From an uncultured Oscillibacter sp. (lineage in GTDB: Bacteria > Bacillota > Clostridia > Oscillospirales > Oscillospiraceae): a DNA stretch of 64,000 nt. Numbering within the stretch: position 1 is the first letter of the stretch; each line of letters opens with the position of its first letter. Positions 26,195 to 35,457 of this stretch are shown piece after piece. Made by a program: the position numbers and the translations under genes. The DNA is taken from NCBI GenBank assembly GCA_900544615.1, contig UQVS01000007.1:1-64000 (forward strand), given 5' to 3'. The notes under the pieces were generated by a model. The model ran no database searches, was not told the origin of the DNA, and was given only the letters and a program-made list of their open reading frames with translations.

Positions 26195-26938
26195 TCAATC
26201 CACGCTGCGGAAACGCGCCAGAAAGTCGCGGGTCTCCTGCTGCTGGGGATCGCCGAATACCTGCGCCGGGGTACCCTGCTCACAGATAACGCCCTGATGC
26301 ATGAATACCACCTGCGAGCTGACGTCTCTGGCGAAGGCCATTTCATGCGTGACCACCAGCATGGTCATGCCGTCCTGCGCCAGCGCCTGCATGACGCTCA
26401 GCACCTCGCCCACCATTTCCGGGTCCAGCGCGGAGGTGGGTTCGTCGAACAGCAACACCTCCGGGTCCATGGCCAGTGCGCGGGCAATGGCCACCCGCTG
26501 CTTCTGGCCGCCGGAGATTTGCCGGGGCTTGGCATTGATGTAGGGAGCCATACCCACCTTTTCCAGATATTTCAGCGCCTGCTGCCGGGCCTCCTCCTTG
26601 CTGCGCTTGAGAACCTTCATCTGGCCCACCATGCAGTTTTTGAGAACCGACATATTGTTGAACAGGTTGAAGGACTGGAACACCATGCCCACATGGGAGC
26701 GGTACGCCGGGGCGTTGACGCCCCGGCCCGCCACGTCAGTGCCGTGGTAGAGGATCTGGCCGCTGCTGGGGGTTTCCAGCAGGTTGATGCACCGCAGCAG
26801 GGTGGACTTACCGGAGCCGGAGGCGCCGATGATGGAGATGACGTCCCCCTTCTGCACATTGAAGTCGATGTCCCGCAGAACCTCGTGGGTGCCGAAGGAC
26901 TTACCCAGATGGCGGATCTCCAGAATATTCTCACTCAT
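26195..26938 (-). CDS. Amino-acid ABC transporter ATP-binding protein (probable lysine importer)
   Basis: The cytoplasmic ATPase (247 residues) of a polar amino-acid uptake system. Walker A is GASGSGKST, the Q-loop has VFQSFNLF, the signature is ISGGQKQR, Walker B/D-loop is LLFDEPTSALDPE, and the switch His is in VVTHEM. The sequence is of the GlnQ/HisP type. It is the third gene of a binding protein-permease-ATPase operon, which sits behind a lysine riboswitch. Its ATG lies 1 nt after the permease stop. Confidence 0.93.
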   Translation of the reverse strand: MSENILEIRHLGKSFGTHEVLRDIDFNVQKGDVISIIGASGSGKSTLLRCINLLETPSSGQILYHGTDVAGRGVNAPAYRSHVGMVFQSFNLFNNMSVLKNCMVGQMKVLKRSKEEARQQALKYLEKVGMAPYINAKPRQISGGQKQRVAIARALAMDPEVLLFDEPTSALDPEMVGEVLSVMQALAQDGMTMLVVTHEMAFARDVSSQVVFMHQGVICEQGTPAQVFGDPQQQETRDFLARFRSVD

Positions 26939-26939
26939 A

Positions 26940-27836
26940 TCAGCGTCCTCCTCTCGTGCTGCCGTTGCGGTTTTTCAGGCCGATGCGGATGCGGTTCCGC
27001 TTTTCCTCGCCAGTGTATTCCCGGTTGACCTCGTCAAAGGGTGTTCCCCGGTCAGGATGGCTGTAGGTGCCAGCCGCCATCACCAGCTGATCTCCCTGAG
27101 CCAGTTCGTAGCTGTCGGAGCCGTCCATCAGCTTTTCGATCAGCCGCAGGACAAAGGACGCCACCAGCGTCAGCGTCAGATAGCCGATCATTTCAACGGT
27201 TGCGGAAGGGAAGTACATATTGTTCACGCCCACGATGTAGCGGTGCTGGGCGAAGAACTCCGTAAAGCCGATGATGAACATGACGGAGGTATCCTTCACG
27301 TTGATGATGTAGTTGTTGCCGATCTGGGGCATGATATTGCGAAGCGCCTGCGGCATGATGACGTTCACCATGGTCTGGAAGTGGGTCATGCCGATGGCCT
27401 TGGCACCCTCCGTCTGGCCGGGATCGATGGAGATGATGCCGCCCCGGACGGACTCCGCCATATACGCGCCGGTGTTGATGGACACGATCAGGATGGCAGC
27501 GGCCCAGATGTTGTCAAACCGCAGGGCGTTGTCGGAGAAGTAGGGCAGGCCGTAGTAGATGAACACGGACTGAAGTACCATGGGCGTGCCGCGGAACACT
27601 TCCACATAGACGCGGATGATGATCCGCACCAACTTCAGCAGAAACCGCTTGGGCAGGGGATCGTTCTTCGTGTAGGGGATGGTATTCAGAACGCCGCACA
27701 GAAGGCCGATGAAACAGCCAATCACCGTGGCGACGAAGGCCAGCCGCAGCGTGTTCCAGATGCCGCTCAGATACATGGGATGATATTTATCCCACAGCAG
27801 AACCATGTCCTGCCCCAGCTTCACAAATTTGTCCAT
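26940..27836 (-). CDS. Amino-acid ABC transporter permease (probable lysine importer)
   Basis: A 298-residue HisMQ-type permease with about five to six membrane helices. The EAA loop, which docks onto the ATPase, reads EGAKAIGMTHFQTM and continues VIMPQALR. Typical early motifs are GIWNTLRLAFV and YVEVFRGTPMVLQ. A charged cytoplasmic tail of about 60 residues follows the last helix, longer than usual. The ATG at 27836 was chosen because GGAG precedes it by 6 nt. An in-frame ATG 7 codons upstream lacks a site. A single permease gene implies a homodimer. Confidence 0.92.
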   Translation of the reverse strand: MDKFVKLGQDMVLLWDKYHPMYLSGIWNTLRLAFVATVIGCFIGLLCGVLNTIPYTKNDPLPKRFLLKLVRIIIRVYVEVFRGTPMVLQSVFIYYGLPYFSDNALRFDNIWAAAILIVSINTGAYMAESVRGGIISIDPGQTEGAKAIGMTHFQTMVNVIMPQALRNIMPQIGNNYIINVKDTSVMFIIGFTEFFAQHRYIVGVNNMYFPSATVEMIGYLTLTLVASFVLRLIEKLMDGSDSYELAQGDQLVMAAGTYSHPDRGTPFDEVNREYTGEEKRNRIRIGLKNRNGSTRGGR

Positions 27837-28001
27837 GGCAATCTCCAATCTATACAAAAAGCAATTTCTTGCGGAAAGAGCGCGTTAGCGTCTCACACAT
27901 ATTAAAATAAGTCACATCTGTATTTCACCCTGCAAGGCGGCAGCGCTTGCAGGGTGAAAACCGGGGACACCGGGGCTCCCGCAGGAACCCCGGTGAAGAA
28001 A

Positions 28002-28931
28002 TCAGACCTCAGGCTGAATGGCGATGGCCTGATCCATCAGGGCGTTGAACTGCTCCTCATTCAGAACGGAGAGGACGGTGTCGATGGCGTCGGCCAGCTC
28101 GGTGTTGCCCTTCTGGACAGAGATGCCGATGTTCACGTTCTCGGCCAGCTCCTCCTCGGAAGCAAACTGGAAGTCACCGTCGGTGCCGGAGAAGTTCAGG
28201 ATCACCAGATTGTCGTCCTTGGCAACGGCGGCCAGAGCGGTAGGCATATCGGTGCAGACATAGTCCACAGCGCCAGTCTGGAGCTGCATGATCATAGCGG
28301 GCGCGCTGTCGGCGGGAGCCAGCAGGTTGGCGTTTTCAATCTGGGGCAGGCAGGAATCATACCAGATGGTGCCGGACTGAGAGGTGCAGGTGCCGCCGGC
28401 CAGATCGGCAATAGAGGTGGCGTTGGCATAGGGGCTGTCCTTGGTGGTCAGCACTACGATGGTGGCGTAGTAGTAAGGGCCGGCCATGTCAACTTCCTTC
28501 ATGCGGTCGGCGGTCATGGACTGACCGGCAATGTTGGCGTCCATGGTGCCGGCCTGCACGGCGGGGCAGAGGGAATCCCACGCGGAGGACACGATCTCCA
28601 GCGTCCAGCCGTTGGCGTCGGCAATCTTCTGGGCGATCATCACGTCATAGCCGTTGGCGTAAGCGCCGGGAACGTTGGAAATGGGGACTGCGCCGTTGGA
28701 ATCGTCCATCTGGGTCCAGTTGTAGGGAGCGTAAGCGCACTCCATGCCCACGGTGAACACGCCGTCGTCGCCCACGCCGGGGGTCACGGTGGTGTCGGCA
28801 GGCGTTTCGGTTTCGGTGGGGGGGGTGCCAGCGGCGTCGCTGCTGGTGTCGCTGCTGTTGCTGCCGCCGCAGGCGGTGAGGGCCAGAGCCATGGTCAGGG
28901 CCAGAATTGCGCTCATCCATCTTCTTCTCAT
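28002..28931 (-). CDS. Amino-acid-binding lipoprotein of the ABC importer (probable lysine)
   Basis: A 309-residue solute-binding protein of family 3. The lipoprotein signal ends LALTAC with lipidated Cys21, followed by a Ser/Thr/Pro linker (to about 55). The binding domain has GVFTVGMECAYAPYNW and later DVMIAQKIADANGW, then AGTMDANIAGQSMTADR, as in lysine/arginine/cystine binders. AAGGAG precedes the ATG. As the first gene behind a lysine riboswitch, lysine or a lysine-like cation is the most likely ligand. Confidence 0.93.
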   Translation of the reverse strand: MRRRWMSAILALTMALALTACGGSNSSDTSSDAAGTPPTETETPADTTVTPGVGDDGVFTVGMECAYAPYNWTQMDDSNGAVPISNVPGAYANGYDVMIAQKIADANGWTLEIVSSAWDSLCPAVQAGTMDANIAGQSMTADRMKEVDMAGPYYYATIVVLTTKDSPYANATSIADLAGGTCTSQSGTIWYDSCLPQIENANLLAPADSAPAMIMQLQTGAVDYVCTDMPTALAAVAKDDNLVILNFSGTDGDFQFASEEELAENVNIGISVQKGNTELADAIDTVLSVLNEEQFNALMDQAIAIQPEV

Positions 28932-28984
28932 GATTGTCTCCTTCTTGTCCGGCGTATCGTTTTCCCCGCCGGCTGGGAATGATG

Positions 28985-29015
28985 AAAAAAATGAACCGCT
29001 TTGCCAAGCGGTTCA
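28985..29015 (-). terminator. Riboswitch-controlled terminator before the lysine importer operon
   Basis: On the minus strand an 11-bp stem ATGAACCGCTT/AAGCGGTTCAT with a 4-nt loop is followed by six T. It is positioned 48 nt downstream of the lysine aptamer and 54 nt before the binding-protein ATG, which is the normal place for an expression platform. Confidence 0.88.
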
Positions 29016-29062
29016 TGGAATATACGGAAAACCGGCCCCCAACGGGCCTTTCCGAACAGCCA

Positions 29063-29232
29063 ATGATAGCGCTTCACAAAAAACTCTTGTGACAGTCCGG
29101 CAGATCTTCTCTGCCGACCCAGCAACCGGACAACAGGCATTGCCCGGCACTTCGGCGGTGGCCCCTTTCCCGTTCCGCAGCTGCACTGGCTTTGCGGGAG
29201 GTACTGATGGATACCGCGCCTCTATCAAGCGA
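29063..29232 (-). ncRNA. Lysine riboswitch (L-box)
   Basis: On the minus strand the conserved L-box elements occur in order: GATAGAGGCGCGG, AGTACCTC, GAAAGGGGCCACCGCCGAAG, GCTGGGT, GACTGTCAC, and closing AGCGCTATC, which pairs with the start of P1. Spacing of the five helices is normal. Lysine binding should stabilise the aptamer and allow the downstream terminator to form, switching the importer off. Assignment rests on remembered consensus and not on a covariance search. Confidence 0.92.
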
Positions 29233-29247
29233 TTCAATTTTGACTGC

Positions 29248-29276
29248 ATCTTAGCATTGATGTTCCGCCCTGTCAA
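29248..29276 (-). promoter_or_regulatory. Promoter of the lysine riboswitch/importer operon
   Basis: On the minus strand TTGACA (29271-29276) and TAAGAT (29248-29253) are separated by 17 bp. Transcription would start about 10 nt before the aptamer. Confidence 0.85.
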
Positions 29277-29399
29277 CTATTTTTTTGCGTTTTTTGGAAA
29301 TTTGAGCAAAAAGACAAAAAGAACAGAGAGGAAGGCATATATATGGTGACTTCCGTGAGAAGCGAAAGAGAACACAGGCATAAGCAAATATGCAATATA

Positions 29400-29565
29400 A
29401 TTTTATAAAGAATACTGGTTCCCACTTGAATTGATAAGATCCGCGTGCTACAAGGGTGCCAGATGTAGGAAGGAAGTGTGTGACCCGAAGATGCCGGTGG
29501 CAGGGAAAACACCGGTTGGGGAGTCTCCGGAAAATCCGAACAGAAAGAAAGGAAGGAACGAAAAC
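29400..29565 (+). other. Leader of the SLH surface-protein gene
   Basis: This 166-nt stretch between an AT-rich block and the start codon is richer in G and contains possible helices, for example CCGGTG (29500-29505) with CACCGG (29512-29517). It does not match a riboswitch consensus I know. It may be a structured 5' untranslated region. Confidence 0.35.
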
Positions 29566-32500
29566 ATGAAATGGCGCTTTTGGGCGGGACTGCTGTCTTT
29601 TGTGATGCTGTGGTCCCTGCTGCCCGCCAGCGCGCTGGCGACCGAGGAGGGTACGCCGGAGCCGGGTAAGGTGACTGCAACAAAAACAGCCAGCACATTA
29701 AACAACGATGGAACCTATACCATTACTTTGACGGTGCAGGGCAATCCGGTTGAGGATAAAGAAACAACGACGACTTCCGCAAACGCGGATGTGGTTCTGG
29801 TAGTGGATAACTCCGGTTCCATGGCGAGCAGCGTTGGAGAACCGTGCCAGACTCCGAAAAGTCAATTTGAAAAGAAAGACGCGACCCTATGGGGTACAGG
29901 AGTTGTTGTCTACAAATGCCGCACCTGCGGAGCTAAGTACTATGAGTGGAAATTTGCGGGATTCCCCCTTTCGGATGTGCCTGAGTATTGCACCGGTGAA
30001 AAGGGCGTGACAGCCCGCATCAACGCGGCAAAGAATGTTGGCAAGGAGTTTGCTAAATCGATTCTGAAAGAAAATAGCGGCAACCGACTTGCTGTGATCG
30101 GGTTTGCACACAGTAACCGTGGTGGCGGAACGGACAACAAGGCAATCAAAGTCTCTCAGGATCTGACTAACAATCTGACCGCTGTTAATGGAGCGCTTGA
30201 CAAGATGGATGCGGACGGCGGCACGAACTATACCGCTGCCTTGCAGAAAGCCTATGATTTTTTGAATGACCGCACGCAGGAGGAAAAGACCAGCCGCCCC
30301 GGCTATGTCATTTTCATCTCTGACGGTACGCCCGGCCTAAGCGGCGATTCGCAAAATGACCCGAAGTGGAACGGTGCTGATCAGGTGAAGAGCATCAAAA
30401 AGGATGGATACACACTGTACACCGTGGGCATTGCGCTGGATAAAACTGCTGCCGATTATCTGAAGAGTATGGCTTCGGATGCACAGAATGACCATTTCAT
30501 CAATGTGACTGACACGAATTATGACCAGCAGCTGAGTACGATCCTGAAGCAGTGGGCGGTCAAAATTACTGAAACAACGAAAAAGAAGCCCGCCGGTACA
30601 AATGCAACGCTGGTTGATCTGATCAACACAGACAAGTTTGACTATGTTGATGGCAGCGCGTCTGAGAATCTCAAGGTAGAAGAAGATAATAAGACCGTAA
30701 CATGGACAATCGACAAAATTCCGGAAAAGCCTGAAAGCGCAACTTTCCAAATTCAGGCAAAAGCTGGCGTATACGGCAAAGATATTCCGACAAATGACGG
30801 AGACGCTACGCTGACTTATATAGATGCGAAAGAAAAAACTGGAGAAATCAAACTTCCATCTCCGAAAGTTGATATTGAAAACCAGCAGTACACCGTGACC
30901 TATCACGCTAACAACGGTGTAACGCCTGAAGTTACGTATACGGATACCGTTACAGCAGGGAGTAGTACAACGGTGCGAGGAGCGGCTGCGGATGTTGGTA
31001 CATTCAGCGTTACGCTGCCCAATGACATTCCTTTTGAATATCCCGGCAAGGAATTCAAGGGCTGGGCTGAAACTCCTGATGGCGCTGTTAAGTATGCCCC
31101 CGGCGATAAAATCTCCAATATTGTAACGAATTACAACCTCTACGCCGTATGGGATGATTCCGCTGTTACTGAAACCAAATACCAGCTGGTGTACTTCGCG
31201 GGATCGTCTGGTTTCCTCCCCGGAGAAACGGCTCAGTATGCGACCAGCAAGGCGGATCCCAAGATGTACGATAAGGGTGCAAAGGCACCTGTGAAATATG
31301 ATGATGCGGATTTCGCGATCACAGTTACAGCCGATCAGACGCTGTTCATCGGTTGGACTGAGGATTCCGAGAGCGTCGGAAAAATCTATAAGCTGCGTGA
31401 TGAAGTTCCCACTTTGGAGACTGAGGTCGAGATGACCGGGGATAAGGCAGTCTATGCCGTCTACGGCGAAGATGCAAATGAGGATGGTACGCCCGACGTG
31501 TATCAGGCCAAGGTGACCTACGAGGTTGTGAACGGCTGGTGGACGGATAATGGCACTACTGTTCTTCCGAATAAGGAAATCGTTGCATGGTTCAACCTGT
31601 ATCAAAAAGTTGGAAATACTTGGAAAATTGTGACGCCCGCTCCTAAGCTGGGTGACACGGTTCCCAAGGGCCGTTCCGGGCAGCCCGGTTATACAGGTGC
31701 TGGCTGGTTTATGGACAAAAGCAAGACTGTAATGGAGAATGGCCCCGACAGCACGACGCAGGTGACCAAGCCGGAAACGCTGTACACCTTCAAGTATGAG
31801 GATGCCACCCATAAATACGACGTCTACGATGTCCTCAACAGCCTTGTTTATAAGGACTTCCAGAGCCGGTATGGGGAGAATACCACCGCTGAATTTACCG
31901 TTACGGCGACGATGCGGGCTGGTACGCTGCTGCCTCTTCCTGACACCGAAGAAGTGAAACCTGAGGGTACGGAGATTACCGGCAAGGTAAGCATTTCCAC
32001 AAAGGATCAGCCGAAGGCATTTGTATTTGAACGTCCTCTTGGTTACATGAACCCGGAAGATGGAGATTACTTTGTTGAAGTGACTGAAACCGACGATGGT
32101 ACCGCAAATGTCACCTTTGATCACCGGACTTTCCGGATCGCTTTTTGCATCAAGGATGGTGCTGTCGATCAGAAAAATATCCAAATTAGCTATTTCGCTG
32201 ATAATGAGCTGACGCCTGCCGAAAATGCCACCTTTGTAAACACCTACACCAAAAAGACCACCTCCCGCGACGACGATTCCGACACCTACTACTATGTCGT
32301 CAAGAAGGTGGATGCCCAGGACGGCCACGCTCTGAAGGACGCAAAGTTCGGCCTGTATGCGGATGATGAGCAGATTGCCACCGCTACCTCCAGCAGCAAG
32401 GGCTACGCACGCTTCAGCCTTGACGAGCGGGTGTACAAGAAGCTGGTCAAAAACGACGATCTCTATGTCATGGAGCTGACGGCCCCCGATGGTTACGTCA

Positions 32501-33282
32501 AGAGCAGCCGCAAATATGATGTCAGCGTCAATGCTTTCGTGAAGAACAACGTTCTCGGCGCGCAGGAGCATGCCATCACCGTGACCAACTCCCGCAGCTC
32601 TACCCCTGACCGGCTCAATGATGAGGAGCATTTTGCCTACGTCATCGGCTACAAGGACGGCAATGTGCGCCCCTATGGCCTGATCTCCCGCGCGGAGACC
32701 ACCACTATCTTCTTCCGTCTGCTGAAAGATTCCGTCCGGGACGGCAACCTCCTCACCAGCAACACCTACACCGATGTGGCGGATAGCTACTGGGCCAACA
32801 CCGCCATCTCTACCATGACGGGCCTGGGCATCGTTCAGGGCCGCACGGCAACGACCTTCGATCCCTATGCGCCCATCACCCGCGCCCAATTTGCCGCCAT
32901 CTGCGCCCGCTTTGACGACGGCAAGACCCAGGGCGGCCAGACCTTTACCGACATTCAGGGCCACTGGGCGCAGGCTTACATTGAGCGCGCCGCCGAGCTG
33001 GGCTGGATCAAGGGCTTTGAGGACGGTACTTTCCGCCCCGATACCTACATCACCCGCGCACAGGCCATGACCATGATCAACCGGGTGCTGAATCGGATCC
33101 CGGAGGATGCAGACGACCTGCTGTCCAACATGAATGTCTGGCCGGACTGCAACCCCGGCGACTGGTTCTATCTGGCCGTGCAGGAGGCTACCAACTCCCA
33201 TGATTACAAGCACAAAGCCGGTAATTACGAGACTTGGAGCAGCATGAACAAGGATCCTGACTGGACCCGCTACGAAAACTGA
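29566..33282 (+). CDS. Large surface protein: VWA, repeat, SpaA-like and S-layer homology domains
   Basis: A 1238-residue exported protein. A signal peptide ends near ASALA (residue 25). A von Willebrand A domain spans about 74-330 with MIDAS DNSGS (81-85), Thr in GGTNYT and SDGTPG. It carries an insert with four Cys (94, 118, 121, 142). Then come beta-rich regions resembling InlB B-type repeats (FKGWAETPDG, NLYAVW), and a SpaA-like domain (about 905-1005, ending in ELTAPDGYV). Three SLH units follow (about 1022-1180), which anchor to cell-wall polymers. It is a likely adhesin. AAAGGAAGG precedes the ATG at 29566. Confidence 0.9.
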   Translation: MKWRFWAGLLSFVMLWSLLPASALATEEGTPEPGKVTATKTASTLNNDGTYTITLTVQGNPVEDKETTTTSANADVVLVVDNSGSMASSVGEPCQTPKSQFEKKDATLWGTGVVVYKCRTCGAKYYEWKFAGFPLSDVPEYCTGEKGVTARINAAKNVGKEFAKSILKENSGNRLAVIGFAHSNRGGGTDNKAIKVSQDLTNNLTAVNGALDKMDADGGTNYTAALQKAYDFLNDRTQEEKTSRPGYVIFISDGTPGLSGDSQNDPKWNGADQVKSIKKDGYTLYTVGIALDKTAADYLKSMASDAQNDHFINVTDTNYDQQLSTILKQWAVKITETTKKKPAGTNATLVDLINTDKFDYVDGSASENLKVEEDNKTVTWTIDKIPEKPESATFQIQAKAGVYGKDIPTNDGDATLTYIDAKEKTGEIKLPSPKVDIENQQYTVTYHANNGVTPEVTYTDTVTAGSSTTVRGAAADVGTFSVTLPNDIPFEYPGKEFKGWAETPDGAVKYAPGDKISNIVTNYNLYAVWDDSAVTETKYQLVYFAGSSGFLPGETAQYATSKADPKMYDKGAKAPVKYDDADFAITVTADQTLFIGWTEDSESVGKIYKLRDEVPTLETEVEMTGDKAVYAVYGEDANEDGTPDVYQAKVTYEVVNGWWTDNGTTVLPNKEIVAWFNLYQKVGNTWKIVTPAPKLGDTVPKGRSGQPGYTGAGWFMDKSKTVMENGPDSTTQVTKPETLYTFKYEDATHKYDVYDVLNSLVYKDFQSRYGENTTAEFTVTATMRAGTLLPLPDTEEVKPEGTEITGKVSISTKDQPKAFVFERPLGYMNPEDGDYFVEVTETDDGTANVTFDHRTFRIAFCIKDGAVDQKNIQISYFADNELTPAENATFVNTYTKKTTSRDDDSDTYYYVVKKVDAQDGHALKDAKFGLYADDEQIATATSSSKGYARFSLDERVYKKLVKNDDLYVMELTAPDGYVKSSRKYDVSVNAFVKNNVLGAQEHAITVTNSRSSTPDRLNDEEHFAYVIGYKDGNVRPYGLISRAETTTIFFRLLKDSVRDGNLLTSNTYTDVADSYWANTAISTMTGLGIVQGRTATTFDPYAPITRAQFAAICARFDDGKTQGGQTFTDIQGHWAQAYIERAAELGWIKGFEDGTFRPDTYITRAQAMTMINRVLNRIPEDADDLLSNMNVWPDCNPGDWFYLAVQEATNSHDYKHKAGNYETWSSMNKDPDWTRYEN

Positions 33283-33322
33283 ACGGTTGGAATCCTCTGC
33301 GGATTCTGACTGACATGAAAGC

Positions 33323-33361
33323 GAGGCAGAGACCCGGATTCCGGGTCTCTGCCTCATTTTT
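33323..33361 (+). terminator. Intrinsic terminator of the SLH surface-protein gene
   Basis: A perfect 15-bp stem GAGGCAGAGACCCGG with a 3-nt loop and its complement, followed by ATTTTT. Confidence 0.92.
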
Positions 33362-33485
33362 GCCTGATTCGGGCAAACTTTGCCGCATATGGCGTCGCGC
33401 CCTCTGCGGGCAAGGTACGGCCAGCCCGCTGACTGCATATTCTGTATGGGGGAGAACCCCGCAATCTGATATTGGAGTGTGCGAT

Positions 33486-34331
33486 ATGGCAAGGTTTACC
33501 AACTATGCCACCCTTTCCTATAACGGCGGTACCACGGATTCCAACACCGTTACCGGCGAACTGCTGGCAACGCTGTCCATGACAAAGACTGCCGTTATGG
33601 ATGATTATACCCAAAAGGATGACGTAACCTATGTGATCTCTCTGGTGAACGGCGGCACGACCGCCGTGACGGGATTGACGGTGACGGACGATCTGGGCGG
33701 GTATACGCTTGGAGAGAATACCGTGTATCCGCTGGCCTACACGGATGGCTCACTGCGCTATTATGTAAACGGCGTTCTTCAGACAGCGCCTGCTGTGACC
33801 GCTGGGCCGCCGCTGGTTGTGACCGGCGTCAGCATCCCGGCAGGCGGCAATGCGCTGCTGATTTATGAGACGTCTGTGACCAATTATGCGCCGCTGGGGC
33901 CGGAGGCTACCATCACCAATACCGCCACGGTCACAGGCAATGGTTTTGACCAGACAGCGCAGGAGACCATCGCCATGGAGCCGCGGGCGGATCTGAGCAT
34001 CAGCAAGGCGCTGTGTCCGGTGACGGTGACGGAGAACGGCCAGCTGACGTATACCTTCGTGATCGAAAATGCCGGCAGTGTGGCCGCTGCGGCTGCGGAT
34101 AATGTGGTGCTGACGGACACCTTCGATCCCAAGCTCAATTCTATTGCGGTCACGTTCAACGGGACGCCGTGGAGCGAGGGGGTCAATTACACGTATGACA
34201 CAACGACCGGCCTGTTCCAGACGCTTCCGGGACAGATCACCGTTCCTGCCGCCACGTACACGCAGAAAGCGGACGGCACCTGGTCGGTGACGCCGGGCGT
34301 CGCCGTGCTGACGGTTACGGGTACGGTCTGA
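33486..34331 (+). CDS. DUF11 repeat protein without a signal peptide
   Basis: A 281-residue protein built of two DUF11-type beta-sandwich repeats: DDVTYVISLVNGGTTAVTGL with VTDDLGGYT, and LTYTFVIENAGS with VLTDTFDPKL. Repeats of this kind usually lie in surface proteins, but this one starts MARFTNYATLSYNGG with no signal peptide or anchor. Related Clostridial proteins share this start. GATATGG precedes the codon and no strong AGGAGG is present (GTGCGATATG). It has its own terminator and follows the SLH adhesin gene, so a cell-surface or spore role is possible. Confidence 0.82.
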   Translation: MARFTNYATLSYNGGTTDSNTVTGELLATLSMTKTAVMDDYTQKDDVTYVISLVNGGTTAVTGLTVTDDLGGYTLGENTVYPLAYTDGSLRYYVNGVLQTAPAVTAGPPLVVTGVSIPAGGNALLIYETSVTNYAPLGPEATITNTATVTGNGFDQTAQETIAMEPRADLSISKALCPVTVTENGQLTYTFVIENAGSVAAAAADNVVLTDTFDPKLNSIAVTFNGTPWSEGVNYTYDTTTGLFQTLPGQITVPAATYTQKADGTWSVTPGVAVLTVTGTV

Positions 34332-34366
34332 GACAGCGCAGGGGATTGAATCGGAGAGAGAAACGA

Positions 34367-34404
34367 AAAAAGGGGCAGGCCGGGGAATCCCGGCCTGCCC
34401 TCTT
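34367..34404. terminator. Bidirectional terminator between DUF11 and DMT transporter genes
   Basis: A stem GGGCAGGCCGGG/CCCGGCCTGCCC with loop GAAT is flanked by AAAAAA on the left (T-run for the minus strand) and TCTTGTTT on the right. Confidence 0.9.
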
Positions 34405-34455
34405 GTTTGCAGCGAAGTTGGTTTCTGGCTCACCGTTTTTGCAGAGAAGAAGTGC

Positions 34456-35421
34456 TTAGAGATCGAAAATACCCATAATGGCGATGCCGATGACTACCAG
34501 ACAGATCATGGCATAGTGCTTCCAGGAGAGCTTTTCCTTCAGGAAGATGCGGCTCCACAACACGGAGGCAGCGCAGTAGGAGGAAATGATGGGAGCGGAC
34601 ATGGCCAGATGGGCGGTGTCGGAAATGGCATAGATATAGGCGAACTGACCGGCGGTCTCACAGACGGCGCCCAGATACTTGGGGGCCTCCATCTTGGGGA
34701 TCAGGCGATCCTTTTTGATGAGTACCACATAGACAAAACAGAATGCGGCGGCGGCAAGGAAGGTCAGCTCATAGGCGCAGTTGGCGGAGGCTGCCGCCTG
34801 ATCGGCACATTCTCTCAGCGTGGCGAACATACCGGCGTTCATGTAGCGGTCCGTCAGGATCTCCAGCACCCGGTTGTCGGCAAAGGTGCCGGCGGCGTCC
34901 AGCAGGCAGTAGGCCGCGGGGAGGGCGAGGGCGAGAAAGCTCTTGGCATACTTGTAGTTGCCGTCCTTCTGCCGCTCGGCTCGCAGCTCCGGATCCTCGG
35001 TGGCGTCCACCACGCCGAGGCCGATGGCACCGGCGCACACCAGCAGGATGGCAAACAGCGCCAGCGGAGAGTAGTCGTCTCCGCCCACGAAAACCAGCGT
35101 CAGCACCGCCACCAATGCGCCGGAGGAGTTGCAGATGGGGGAGGACACGGACAGTTCGATATACCGCAGGCCCAGATAGCCAAGGGCCATGGAGCCGATA
35201 TACAGCAGAGACACCGGCAGGTACGTCCAGATGACGGACCAGCTGATGGCCGTGCCGCTTACGAAGATCTCAAAGGCGGCGTGCAGGCCCATCACCACGC
35301 CCACGGCAATGACCATTTTCAGATGGCTGTATTTGTCACTGCCGTCCCGGCAGCCAATTTTGGAAAAGAGGTCGCTGCCGCTCCAGCACAGGAGGGCAGT
35401 CAGGGAAAGCCAAAGCCACAT
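34456..35421 (-). CDS. DMT-superfamily (EamA-like) membrane transporter
   Basis: A 321-residue protein with about ten hydrophobic helices in two similar halves. Each half ends near a conserved Pro/Gly helix (SPICNSSGALVAVLTLVF in the first; MSAPIISSYCAASVLWSRIFLKEKLS in the second), as in EamA-type metabolite exporters. A hydrophilic loop (about 140-160) separates the halves. The substrate is unknown. It is the last gene of a minus-strand operon with a PLP enzyme and an AbrB regulator, so it may export or import the substrate of that enzyme. Confidence 0.85.
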   Translation of the reverse strand: MWLWLSLTALLCWSGSDLFSKIGCRDGSDKYSHLKMVIAVGVVMGLHAAFEIFVSGTAISWSVIWTYLPVSLLYIGSMALGYLGLRYIELSVSSPICNSSGALVAVLTLVFVGGDDYSPLALFAILLVCAGAIGLGVVDATEDPELRAERQKDGNYKYAKSFLALALPAAYCLLDAAGTFADNRVLEILTDRYMNAGMFATLRECADQAAASANCAYELTFLAAAAFCFVYVVLIKKDRLIPKMEAPKYLGAVCETAGQFAYIYAISDTAHLAMSAPIISSYCAASVLWSRIFLKEKLSWKHYAMICLVVIGIAIMGIFDL

Positions 35422-35457
35422 GGGAAAGGTCTCCTTATTGAAAAATTAGAATTGGAC

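Noticed and set aside
29400..29565. Adhesin leader as a cyclic-di-GMP riboswitch
   Set aside because: Neither class I nor class II conserved elements could be aligned; only generic helices are possible.
30337..33492. A minus-strand open frame of about 1050 codons antisense to the surface-protein gene
   Set aside because: It lies entirely opposite a gene with clear domains and good signals, has no ribosome site or recognisable domain, and is explained by GC-rich third positions removing stop codons on the other strand.
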